From the NCBI GenBank assembly GCA_020161015.1, contig JAIUOT010000007.1, forward strand, positions 58,846-122,845: a stretch of 64,000 nt of DNA, given 5' to 3'. Position 1 is the stretch's first letter, and every line of letters starts with the position of its first letter. Shown here piece by piece: positions 54,347 through 62,137 of this stretch. Below the pieces are notes generated by a model. The model saw only the letters and a program-made list of their open reading frames with translations. It was not told the DNA's origin and searched no databases. Source of the stretch: Actinomycetota bacterium (GTDB taxonomy: Bacteria > Actinomycetota > Actinomycetes > Propionibacteriales > Propionibacteriaceae). Made by a program: the position numbers and the translations under genes.

Positions 54347-54982
54347 TCAGCGTCCGGTGAGCGCGCGCACCGAGGGCGGCACGGGGATGCCGTCGCGCAG
54401 GTCCGGGCTGGGAATGGGGGCGCCGTAGCCGGTCGCCAGCGGGACGACGCCGGCCCACGCGTCGCCGGCGACGTCCTCGGCCGGGTCCTCGGGGAAGCCG
54501 TCGGCGGTCTTCACCGACCACTCCTCGATCGGGAACGCCAGCACCATCGTCGCCGCACGCTCCCTCCGGGTACTCGGCCGGACCTCCGCGGTGCGCCCGG
54601 GAAGGACCCGGTCGGTGAACAGGTCGAGGGCGTGCGCGGCCTCCGCACCGGTCAGCGGCGTGCAGCGGCCGAACAGGCAGGCGCTGCGGTACCGCATCCC
54701 CGACTCGAACGCCGAGCGCGCCACCTTGATCGCCTCCAGTGCCGTGACGGTGACGCAGGCGTCCACGCCGGAGGCGAGGACGCGCAGCCAGCGGGAGCCC
54801 GTCGAGCCGTGGAAGATCAGCCGGTCGCCGTCGCGCGCGAAGCCGATCGGGAGGACCAGGGGGCCCTCCGGCAGCACCAGTCCGACGTGGGCGAGGAGCA
54901 CCTCGTCGAGCAGCGCGTCGAGCACGGCGCGGTCGCTGGACGCGCGCTCGGGCATGCGGGTGGGCAGGAGCGTGCGGTCCAT
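54347..54982 (-). CDS. pyridoxamine 5'-phosphate oxidase-family FMN-binding protein
   Basis: A 211-residue split-barrel flavoprotein of the PPOX/NimA-like kind. Marks: LLDEVLLAHVGLVLPEGPLV, PIGFARDGDRLIFHGSTGSR, LRVLASGVDACVTVTALEAI, then ESGMRYRSACLFGRC and the C-terminal PIEEWSVKTADG. Such proteins reduce or bind small molecules with FMN or F420; the substrate is unknown. ATG 54982 has GGAGG upstream. Confidence 0.85.
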   Translation of the reverse strand: MDRTLLPTRMPERASSDRAVLDALLDEVLLAHVGLVLPEGPLVLPIGFARDGDRLIFHGSTGSRWLRVLASGVDACVTVTALEAIKVARSAFESGMRYRSACLFGRCTPLTGAEAAHALDLFTDRVLPGRTAEVRPSTRRERAATMVLAFPIEEWSVKTADGFPEDPAEDVAGDAWAGVVPLATGYGAPIPSPDLRDGIPVPPSVRALTGR

Positions 54983-55096
54983 GGTCCCTCCTTGTCGGTC
55001 CGGTCGTCGGGCCGATTCTCCCCCGAGCCGGCCCTCCCCCGCGTCCCCGGTGCCGGCGCGGCGAGATGGGGACGCCGCGCGTCCGGGTGGCTGCGC

Positions 55097-55102
55097 TAGC
55101 TT
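55097..55102 (+). promoter_or_regulatory. -10 hexamer TAGCTT of azlC, leaderless
   Basis: TAGCTT, six bases (GGCGCC), then GTG at 55109. Confidence 0.5.
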
Positions 55103-55108
55103 GGCGCC

Positions 55109-55786
55109 GTGCGCAGCCGACTGACCCCCGCCGTCCGGATGGGGTTGTCGATCGCCGTCGCCGTCGGCGTCTACGGGATCTCGTTCGGCGCGCTCTCGGT
55201 CGGCTCCGGCCTGGACGTGTGGCAGACCTGCGCGCTCAGCGCTCTGATGTTCACCGGCGGCTCGCAGTTCGCCTTCATCGGCGTGGTCGCCGGCCAGGGG
55301 ACGGGCGCGGCGGCCTGGGCCGCGGCGACGCTGCTCGGCATCCGCAACGGCGTCTACGGCATGCAGCTCAAGGCGCTCATCCGGCCGCCGGGACGGCTGA
55401 TCCCGCTGATGGCCCAGCTCACCATCGACGAGTCGACGGCGACCGCGACCGCCCAGGACGACCACGACGAGCGCGTCCGCGGCTTCTGGACGGCCGGTGT
55501 GGGCGTCTACGTGCTGTGGAACGCGTCCACGCTCGTCGGGGCGCTGGTCGGCAACAGCATCGGCGACCTGAGTGCGTGGGGGCTGGACGGCGCCGCGGTG
55601 GCGGCCTTCCTCGGGCTGCTCTGGCCCCGGCTGCACGGCCGTGACCCGGTGGCGATCGCGGTCGTCGCCGCGCTGGCCACGCTGCTGACACTGCCGCTGC
55701 TGCCGCCGGGCATCCCCGTGCTCGTCGCCGCAGCGGTGACAGCGGGCTGGTGGGCGTGGCGGCGGCGAGCGGTGGTGGCGCCATGA
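55109..55786 (+). CDS. azlC: AzlC-family branched-chain amino acid exporter, large subunit
   Basis: A 225-residue membrane protein of the LIV-E family. MGLSIAVAVGVYGISFGALS and the conserved CALSALMFTGGSQFAFIGVV identify it; the latter is the family hallmark. About seven hydrophobic segments. With AzlD it forms a two-component exporter of branched-chain amino acids and analogues. Its stop overlaps azlD (ATGA). Confidence 0.92.
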   Translation: MRSRLTPAVRMGLSIAVAVGVYGISFGALSVGSGLDVWQTCALSALMFTGGSQFAFIGVVAGQGTGAAAWAAATLLGIRNGVYGMQLKALIRPPGRLIPLMAQLTIDESTATATAQDDHDERVRGFWTAGVGVYVLWNASTLVGALVGNSIGDLSAWGLDGAAVAAFLGLLWPRLHGRDPVAIAVVAALATLLTLPLLPPGIPVLVAAAVTAGWWAWRRRAVVAP

Positions 55787-56094
55787 CGCTGTGGCCCTGG
55801 GTGCTCGGCGCCTGCCTGGCCGCCTACCTGATCAAGCTCGCCGGGTACCTGCTCCCCCAGTCGCTGCTCGACCGCCCGGTCTTCCACGAACTGGCCGGGG
55901 CGCTGACCGTCGGGCTGCTGGCGTCGCTGACGGTGATGAACGCGGTCGGGCGCGGGCAGTCGATCGCGCTGGACTCCCGGCTCCTCGCCCTCGCCGCGGG
56001 TGCGGTCGCGCTGCGCCTGAGGGCGCCGTACATCGTCGTGGTGATCGTGGGCGGGGTGGCCGCGGCCGTGGGACGGCGGCTCGGGCTGCCCTGA
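55783..56094 (+). CDS. azlD: AzlD-family exporter small subunit
   Basis: A 103-residue protein with three to four membrane segments (WVLGACLAAYLIKLAGYLLP, LAGALTVGLLASLTVMNAV, APYIVVVIVGGVAAAV). ATG at 55783 overlaps the azlC stop; this coupling picks it over an in-frame start further upstream. Partner of AzlC. Confidence 0.9.
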   Translation: MTLWPWVLGACLAAYLIKLAGYLLPQSLLDRPVFHELAGALTVGLLASLTVMNAVGRGQSIALDSRLLALAAGAVALRLRAPYIVVVIVGGVAAAVGRRLGLP

Positions 56095-56146
56095 GCCGGG
56101 CTGTCGTGAGCCGCACGCGGCCACGGCGGACGCGCTGTCGCCGGGC

Positions 56147-56683
56147 TCACGCCCGCCGCGCGCCCGCCTCGTCGGCGTCCTCGGCAGCCCACTCCGCGTC
56201 CAGCTCGTCGGCCTCACCCCGGGAGCGCGGACGGTGGCGCACCAGGAGGATGCCGCCCAGGACGAGCGCCACGACGGAGACGACGTCGACGCCCAGCATC
56301 GTCCACAGCCGCAGCTGCAACCGCGCCTCGATGTCGGGGACGGTGAGGTCCGCGGTGCCGAACACGTCGACGCGGCGGTCCAGCAGCCACCAGCCCCAGT
56401 GCAGGACCATGCCGATGATCACCGACGCCACGCCCCGGGCCCACAGGGGCCGGTGCAGCCAGGCGCCGACGGCCAGCCCGATCACGATCACGGCGCTCAG
56501 CCCGATCTCGACCCAGCCGAGCGCCACCATGGCGGCGACGATGGCCTCACCGGCCGTCGGGTCACCGGCCAGGGTGAGGTTCGCCGCCCAGACCGCGACC
56601 AGGATCGCCCCGTGGGCGATGGCCGACAGTGCCACGACGAGGTGCAGCACCGGCCACCAGCCGAGGCGCACCGGGAAGTCCAT
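56147..56683 (-). CDS. four-helix membrane protein of unknown function
   Basis: A 178-residue protein with about four membrane helices (WWPVLHLVVALSAIAHGAIL, AIVAAMVALGWVEIGLSAVI, VASVIIGMVLHWGWWLLD, TMLGVDVVSVVALVLGGILL) and an acidic Arg-rich tail. I do not recognise a family. ATG 56683 has CAGGAT six bases upstream, a possible leaderless promoter. Confidence 0.7.
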   Translation of the reverse strand: MDFPVRLGWWPVLHLVVALSAIAHGAILVAVWAANLTLAGDPTAGEAIVAAMVALGWVEIGLSAVIVIGLAVGAWLHRPLWARGVASVIIGMVLHWGWWLLDRRVDVFGTADLTVPDIEARLQLRLWTMLGVDVVSVVALVLGGILLVRHRPRSRGEADELDAEWAAEDADEAGARRA

Positions 56684-56689
56684 GTGGCC

Positions 56690-56695
56690 ATCCTG
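56690..56695 (-). promoter_or_regulatory. weak -10-like hexamer CAGGAT, leaderless spacing
   Basis: CAGGAT ends exactly six bases before the ATG of the four-helix membrane protein gene; it departs from TAnnnT at position 1. Confidence 0.3.
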
Positions 56696-56734
56696 CTGCC
56701 CCGGGCGCGGGTTGGCCAAACCGGTCCTCCCCCT

Positions 56735-56758
56735 CGTCACACCCGTCACAGGCGTCAC
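56735..56758. repeat. three GTGACG units at 9-bp period
   Basis: On the minus strand GTGACG occurs three times at exact 9-bp spacing, beginning at the stop codon of the acyl-CoA dehydrogenase gene. Confidence 0.55.
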
Positions 56759-58695
56759 GCGTCCAGCGCACTCGCTCCCAGCCAGGCCTGGGGGACGCCG
56801 AACCCCTCGACGAGGTCGAGCGCCGAGGGGCGCAGCTCCGCGCACAGCGCGTTGACTTGGGCGTTCACCGCCTTGGCACGGCCCGCCGAGATCCGGTTGT
56901 GCTCCAGGAACCAGGCAGCGTCCGCCGCGATGCTGCCGAGCGCGTAGAGGCTGCACAGGCGCTCGAGCACCTGGCGGGCCTCCGGGTCGGCGCAGGCCTC
57001 GATGCCGGCGATGAACGCCTCGAGCGTGACCCGCTCCAGGTGTGCGCGGGCCACGAAGAGCATGTGCTCGCCGAGGCGGTTCACCGACTCGAAGCTGCGG
57101 CTGTCCGAGCGCCGCGTCCGCCGGGCCAGCGACTCCAGCGAGTGCCGCTCGCGCTCCTCGAACAGGTAGGCGTGCCAGCCGCGGTCGACGAGCGCCAGCT
57201 CCTCCGGACGCCTCCGGGCGGTGGCCACGAGGCGGTCGACGAGCAGGTTGGCCGCCGTCCGCTCCAGCACCGTCCCGCCGACCAGCTTCGCCGCCTGCTG
57301 GACCATCCCGACCCGGTCGAGGTCCCCCCAGACCTGCCGGTAGTCGGTGAGCAGCGCCTTGGCCACGAGCTGGAGCAGCACGGTGTTGTCGCCCTCGAAG
57401 GTGGCGAAGACGTCGGCGTCCGCGCGGAGACCGACCAGGCGGTTCTCGGCCATGTAGCCGGCGCCACCGCACGCCTCGCGGCACTCCTGGATCGTGTCGT
57501 TCGCGAACCGGGTGGCCAGGGCCTTGAGCCCGGCGGCGCGGGTCTCCAGCTGGCGCTGCTCGCGCTCGGTGTGCTCGCCGCCGCCCTGGACGTGCGCCAG
57601 CGCGGTCGTCAGCTCGTTCTGGGCGAACCCGAGCGCGTAGGCCCGGGCGATCGCGGGCAGCAGGCGCCGCTGGTGGGTGAGGTAGTCCAGCAGCACCACG
57701 CCGTCGGGGTGGCCGGGGGCGGGGAACTGCCGGCGGGTGAGCGCGTAGCGGGTGGCGATCGACAGGCCGCGACGGGCGGCGATCCCCGCCCCGGCGGCGA
57801 TGCACACCCGCCCGCGGACGAGGGTGCCGAGCATGGTGAAGAACCGCCGGTTGGGGTTCTGGATCGGCGAGCGGTACACGCCGTCCTCCCCCACGCCGCC
57901 GTAGCGGTCGAGAAGCATCTGCCGCGGCACCCGCACCCGGGCGAAGCGGAGCCGCCCGTTGTCGACGCCGAGCAGGCCGCCCTTGGCGCCGTGGTCGGAG
58001 GTGGTGACGCCCGGCAGGTCGTTGCCGTCGGCGTCACGGATCGGCACGAGGACGGCGTGCACGCCGTGGTGACGGCCCTGCACCAGCAGCTGGCCGAACA
58101 CCACGGCCATCGAGCCGTCGCGCGCAGCGTTGCCGATGTAGGCCTTAGTAGCGCCCGGGGTCTGCGAGTGCACCTCGTACTCGTCGGTCTCTGGGATGTA
58201 GGTGATGGTGGTCTCGAGGTTCGCGACGTCCGACCCGTGGCCGAGCTCGGTCATCGCGTAGCAGCCGAGCAGGTCAAGGCGCGTGATGGCCGGGAGGAAG
58301 GTGTCGTGGTGCCAGCGGGTGCCCAGGTTGGTGACCGCGCCGCCGAACAGCCCGAACTGGACGCCGGACTTGATCAGGGTGGACAGGTCGCCGTGGGCGA
58401 GCATCTCGAAGGCCACCACCGCCGCTGCCGGGTCCGCCGGGTCGTCGGCGTCGCGCGGGATGCCCGCCGCGCCGAAGCCGGCGTCCGACAGCTCGCGCAG
58501 CCGGGCCAGCACCCAGTCGCGGGCCTCCTCGATCGACTGGCCGGGATCGCGGTGGAGGTTGTCGGACGGGAACGCGGCCCTCGCCTCCGCGCGACGGTCG
58601 GCCCAGGGGCCGTCCAGCGCACGGCGCAGGCTCGCCCCGAGAACGCTCAGGTCCTCTCCGGGCACGGTGTCAGGCGGCTTCAGCAACGTGGTCAT
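56755..58695 (-). CDS. acyl-CoA dehydrogenase/oxidase
   Basis: A 646-residue flavoenzyme of the acyl-CoA dehydrogenase superfamily in its longer, acyl-CoA-oxidase-like form. CYAMTELGHGSDVANLETTI is the FAD/substrate signature, GAKGGLLGVDNGRLRFARVR and RYALTRRQF follow, and QECREACGGAGYMAENRLVG with FEGDNTVLLQLVAKALL carries the catalytic Glu. It would introduce the 2,3 double bond of acyl-CoA. ATG overlaps the tetR stop (ATGA), and it is divergent from thiolase, as fadE5 is from fadA2 in mycobacteria. Whether the acceptor is ETF or oxygen is undecided. Confidence 0.9.
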   Translation of the reverse strand: MTTLLKPPDTVPGEDLSVLGASLRRALDGPWADRRAEARAAFPSDNLHRDPGQSIEEARDWVLARLRELSDAGFGAAGIPRDADDPADPAAAVVAFEMLAHGDLSTLIKSGVQFGLFGGAVTNLGTRWHHDTFLPAITRLDLLGCYAMTELGHGSDVANLETTITYIPETDEYEVHSQTPGATKAYIGNAARDGSMAVVFGQLLVQGRHHGVHAVLVPIRDADGNDLPGVTTSDHGAKGGLLGVDNGRLRFARVRVPRQMLLDRYGGVGEDGVYRSPIQNPNRRFFTMLGTLVRGRVCIAAGAGIAARRGLSIATRYALTRRQFPAPGHPDGVVLLDYLTHQRRLLPAIARAYALGFAQNELTTALAHVQGGGEHTEREQRQLETRAAGLKALATRFANDTIQECREACGGAGYMAENRLVGLRADADVFATFEGDNTVLLQLVAKALLTDYRQVWGDLDRVGMVQQAAKLVGGTVLERTAANLLVDRLVATARRRPEELALVDRGWHAYLFEERERHSLESLARRTRRSDSRSFESVNRLGEHMLFVARAHLERVTLEAFIAGIEACADPEARQVLERLCSLYALGSIAADAAWFLEHNRISAGRAKAVNAQVNALCAELRPSALDLVEGFGVPQAWLGASALDA

Positions 58696-59336
58696 TCCTG
58701 CTCCTGTCGTGGGGGGACGGCGGCCAGGCCGAGGGCCAGGGCCGGGGTGAAGAAGGCGTCGAGCTCTGCCAGCACGACCGCGCGCGGCTGGCGGGGTTCC
58801 GTGGCCATCCAGGCGTCCGCCGCCGCCCGGATGAAGCCGACGAGGCCGTGGCCCCAGGTGGTCGCGCAGGACGGGTCCTGGCCGTGGCGTCGCAGGTGGC
58901 CGGCGAAGGCCTGGCTGACGTGGCTGCCGATGAGTTCGGGGAGGCCGCCGTAGGGGTCGATCGACGCGGCCTCGAGCGACGGCGGGCTGAGCACGAACCG
59001 GTAGATGTCGGGGTCGCGCTCGACCAGGGAGAGGTAGGCGTCGGCGAGGTCGTGGGCCAGCACGCGCAGGTCGTCGGCGTCGGTCAGCTCCAGCGCGACC
59101 CTCAGGTCGGCGTGGATGAACTCGTGGACGGCAGCCACGACCGCGACGTACAGCCCGGCGCGGTCGCCGAAGTGCCGGTAGATCACCGTCTTGGAGGTGC
59201 CCGCCTGCGCGGCGATCTCGTCCATGCCCACGCCGGCGCCGTGCTTGCGGATCGCCCGCAGCGTGTCCTCCACCAGCTCCCTCCTGCGGGTGAGGCGGTG
59301 TTCGGCCCAGCGGGTGTCGCGTCCATCGGTGGTCAC
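58692..59336 (-). CDS. TetR-family regulator of the fatty-acid locus
   Basis: A 214-residue regulator with HTH TLRAIRKHGAGVGMDEIAAQ and AGTSKTVIYRHFGDRAGLYV. GTG 59336 is the start: TACTGT lies exactly six bases upstream. Its stop overlaps the acyl-CoA dehydrogenase start. Facing the thiolase operon across 63 bp that hold a perfect palindrome, it most likely controls both directions, releasing in response to an acyl-CoA (inference). Confidence 0.9.
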   Translation of the reverse strand: MTTDGRDTRWAEHRLTRRRELVEDTLRAIRKHGAGVGMDEIAAQAGTSKTVIYRHFGDRAGLYVAVVAAVHEFIHADLRVALELTDADDLRVLAHDLADAYLSLVERDPDIYRFVLSPPSLEAASIDPYGGLPELIGSHVSQAFAGHLRRHGQDPSCATTWGHGLVGFIRAAADAWMATEPRQPRAVVLAELDAFFTPALALGLAAVPPRQEQE

Positions 59337-59342
59337 CCCTCC

Positions 59343-59348
59343 ACAGTA
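59343..59348 (-). promoter_or_regulatory. -10 hexamer TACTGT of tetR, leaderless
   Basis: TACTGT, six bases (GGAGGG), then GTG on the minus strand. Confidence 0.5.
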
Positions 59349-59369
59349 CCCAGTACCTGACGTATCTGC

Positions 59370-59380
59370 TACCGTCGGTA
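59370..59380. promoter_or_regulatory. TetR operator palindrome
   Basis: TACCGTCGGTA, a perfect 11-bp palindrome in the middle of the tetR/thiolase intergenic region, overlapping the likely thiolase -35/-10 spacer (CTGACG at 59357). Confidence 0.55.
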
Positions 59381-59399
59381 TCGAATAAAAGGAGGACCG

Positions 59400-60668
59400 A
59401 TGCAGCTTCCCCGTACCCCGGTCGTCGTCGGCGGCAACCGGACGCCGTTCGCGAAGGCGGGCACCCGCTACGCGTCCGCGGGCAACACCGACCTGCTCAC
59501 CGCAGCCCTCGACGGGCTTGTCGCGCGCTTCGGGCTCGCCGGCAGCGAGCTGGACGAGGTGGCGGCCGGTGCCGTGCTCAAGCACAGCAGGGACTTCAAC
59601 CTGACCCGCGAGGCCGTGCTGTCGTCCGCACTGGCCCCGACCACTCCGGCCGTCGACCTCCAGCAGGCGTGCGGCACCGGCCTGGAGGCCGTCGTGTACG
59701 TCGCCAACAAGATCTCCCTCGGGCAGGCGTCGGTCGGGATCGGCGGCGGGGTGGACTCGGCCTCCGACGCCCCGATCGCCGTCAGCGAGGGCCTGCGGCG
59801 GGCACTCCTCGCGGCCAACCGCGCCCGCACGCTGCCCGAGCGGCTCCGCGCGCTGGCCTCGATCCGGCCCGGCCACCTCGCGCCCGTGGCGCCGCAGGTC
59901 GTGGAGCCGCGGACGGGGCTGTCGATGGGCGAGCACCAGGCGCGGACCACGGCGGCGTGGGGCATCTCCCGGGAGGCACAGGACGAACTGGCCGCCGCGT
60001 CGCACGCCCACCTCGCCCGCGCCTGGGACGCGGGCTTCTTCGACGACCTGGTCACCGCCTACCTCGGGGTGTCCCGGGACACCGTCCTGCGCCCGGACAC
60101 CTCCGTGGAGAAGCTGGCCGCGCTGCGTCCGGTGTTCGGCGACACGATGACGGCCGGCAACTCCACCGCGCTCACCGACGGCGCCGCCGTGGTGCTCCTC
60201 GCCGAGCAGGAGTGGGCCCTGGCGCACGGGCTGCCGCCGCTGGCGCGGATCGTGGACGCCCAGGTGGCCGCCGTGGACCACGTCGCCGGCGATGACCTGC
60301 TGCTGGCGCCCACCCACGCCGTGGCGCGGCTGCTCGCCCGCCAGGGGATGTCGCTGCAGGACGTCGAGCTCTACGAGCTCCACGAGGCGTTCGCGTCCAC
60401 GGTGCTGGCCACGCTCGCCGCCTGGGAGTCCGAGCGCTACTGCCGCGACCGGCTGGGACTCGACGCCCCGCTGGGCGCGATCGACCGCAGCCGGCTGAAC
60501 GTCAACGGCTCCTCACTGGCCGCCGGGCACCCGTTCGCCGCGACCGGCGGACGGATCGTCGCGACGCTGGCCAAGCTCCTGCACGAGCGCGGCAGCGGCG
60601 CGCGCGGCCTGGTGTCGGTGTGCGCTGCCGGCGGCCAGGGCGTCGTCGCGCTGCTGGAGGCGGTGTGA
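59400..60668 (+). CDS. acetyl-CoA acyltransferase (thiolase, FadA2/FadI-like)
   Basis: A 422-residue thiolase that cleaves 3-ketoacyl-CoA or condenses two acyl-CoAs. Nucleophile Cys in VDLQQACGTGLEAVVYVA, His-containing NVNGSSLAAGHPFAATGGR and the second Cys in VSVCAAGGQGVVALLEA are all present; N-terminus VVVGGNRTPFAKAGTRYASA fits the family. ATG has AAGGAGG five bases upstream. First gene of a coupled trio (TGATG to the reductase). Synteny matches fadA2 of mycobacteria. Confidence 0.94.
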   Translation: MQLPRTPVVVGGNRTPFAKAGTRYASAGNTDLLTAALDGLVARFGLAGSELDEVAAGAVLKHSRDFNLTREAVLSSALAPTTPAVDLQQACGTGLEAVVYVANKISLGQASVGIGGGVDSASDAPIAVSEGLRRALLAANRARTLPERLRALASIRPGHLAPVAPQVVEPRTGLSMGEHQARTTAAWGISREAQDELAAASHAHLARAWDAGFFDDLVTAYLGVSRDTVLRPDTSVEKLAALRPVFGDTMTAGNSTALTDGAAVVLLAEQEWALAHGLPPLARIVDAQVAAVDHVAGDDLLLAPTHAVARLLARQGMSLQDVELYELHEAFASTVLATLAAWESERYCRDRLGLDAPLGAIDRSRLNVNGSSLAAGHPFAATGGRIVATLAKLLHERGSGARGLVSVCAAGGQGVVALLEAV

Positions 60669-62137
60669 TGGCCGGGCTGCTGGAGCGGGCGTTCACCTCG
60701 GCACCGGGACGCGCCGTCGCCTCTCGCCTCGGGCTCGCGGAGCCTCCGGTGCTCCGTCGCGGGCCGGCCCTGCCGGACGAGCCGCTGGTGCTGGCGTCCC
60801 TCGCCGGCTCCACGCTGGTGTCGGACACGCTGGCCCTGCTCGGCGTCCGCGCGGGGGAGCCGCTGCTCGACGACGGCCCCGAGCCGCCCGCCTACCCCGG
60901 GCGCATCGGCGGCATCGTCGTCGACGCGCGAGACCTGCGTCGCATCGATCAGCTCGAGGCGCTCCGGGCGGTGCTGCGCCCCGCGTTGCGGGCGCTGGCG
61001 GCGTCCGGGCGGGTGGTGCTGGTCGCCGACGACGACGTGGACGGGCTGGAAGCGCGCGCCGTCCGCCAGGCCCTCGACGGGATCAGCCGCACCGTCGGCA
61101 AGGAACTGCGCCGCGGCGCCACCTGCAACCTGGTGTTCGTGGCCACCGGCGCCTCCGCGTCCGACCTCGCCTCGACCCTCGGCTTCCTGCTCGAGGGCCG
61201 CTCGGCCTTCGTCGACGGCCAGTCCTGGACCGTCGCCCCCCGCCTCCCCCTCTCGCCCTCCCCCACCCCCACCCCGTTCCTGCCCCCGAGTGCAACACCC
61301 GCTGCCGGAATTCCGGCAGCGGGCGTTGCACTCGGCAGCGAACGCGGAGGGGGTGGACGCCGGGGGGACGCGCGGGGGGACGCGCGGCCGCTCGCCGGGC
61401 GCATCGTCGCGGTCACCGGGGCGGCCCGGGGGATCGGCGCGCAGATCGCGACCGTCGCGGCCGGGCAGGGCGCGACCGTGGTCTGCGTGGACATCCCGGC
61501 GGCCGGCGAGGCACTGGCCGCGCTGGCCAACGGGCTCCACGGGACCGCGCTGCAGCTCGACGTCACCGCCCCGGACGCCGGGGAGCGGATCGCCGCCCAC
61601 GTGGCGTCCCGGCACGGCGAGACGGCCCGCCTGTACGGCATCGTGCACAACGCCGGCATCACCCGCGACAAGCTCCTGGTGAACACCGACGCGCAGCGCT
61701 GGGCGCAGGTGCTCTCGGTGAACCTCGAGGCCGAACTGCGGATCAACCCGGTCCTCCTCGACGGGCGCCCGGGCGGGCTGGCCGACGGCGGCCGGATCGT
61801 CGGCGTCGCCTCCACCTCCGGCATCGCGGGCAACCGGGGACAGGCCAACTACGCCGCGTCCAAGGCCGGCGTCGCGGGGCTCGTCCGCGCGCTGGCCCCC
61901 GAGCTCGCCCCGCGTGGCATCACGGTGAACGCCGTCGCGCCCGGCTTCATCGAGACCGACATGACGGCCCGCATCCCGTTCGTGCAGCGCGAGGTCTTCC
62001 GCCGGACGAACAGTCTCAGCCAGGGCGGCCTGCCGGTGGATGTGGCCGAGACGATCTGCTACTTCCTCGACCCGGACAGCGCGGGCGTCACCGGGCAGGT
62101 CGTCCGGGTGTGCGGCCAGAACCTGGTCGGCGCCTGA
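60668..62137 (+). CDS. fabG4: high-molecular-weight 3-ketoacyl-CoA/ACP reductase FabG4
   Basis: A 489-residue two-domain reductase. Residues 1-190 are the flavodoxin-like N-terminal domain of FabG4-type proteins (RIGGIVVDARDLRRIDQLEA, LEGRSAFVDGQSW). The C-terminal short-chain dehydrogenase has the NADH motif VAVTGAARGIGAQIATVAAG, VHNAGITRDKLLVN, catalytic Ser/Tyr/Lys in VASTSGIAGNRG and NYAASKAGVAGL, and VAPGFIETDMTARIP. Between them is an unusual Pro/Ser/Thr then Gly/Arg linker of about 50 residues, encoded across a 50-bp palindrome. Coupled by TGATG on both sides. Confidence 0.93.
   Translation: MAGLLERAFTSAPGRAVASRLGLAEPPVLRRGPALPDEPLVLASLAGSTLVSDTLALLGVRAGEPLLDDGPEPPAYPGRIGGIVVDARDLRRIDQLEALRAVLRPALRALAASGRVVLVADDDVDGLEARAVRQALDGISRTVGKELRRGATCNLVFVATGASASDLASTLGFLLEGRSAFVDGQSWTVAPRLPLSPSPTPTPFLPPSATPAAGIPAAGVALGSERGGGGRRGDARGDARPLAGRIVAVTGAARGIGAQIATVAAGQGATVVCVDIPAAGEALAALANGLHGTALQLDVTAPDAGERIAAHVASRHGETARLYGIVHNAGITRDKLLVNTDAQRWAQVLSVNLEAELRINPVLLDGRPGGLADGGRIVGVASTSGIAGNRGQANYAASKAGVAGLVRALAPELAPRGITVNAVAPGFIETDMTARIPFVQREVFRRTNSLSQGGLPVDVAETICYFLDPDSAGVTGQVVRVCGQNLVGA
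61286..61335. repeat. 50-bp palindrome inside the fabG4 linker
   Basis: Two 25-base arms meet at GAATTC with one mismatch; as RNA this is a 23-bp stem with loop AATT. Arm 1 begins CCGAGTGCAACACCCG. It stays in frame, encoding part of the interdomain linker. Confidence 0.85.
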
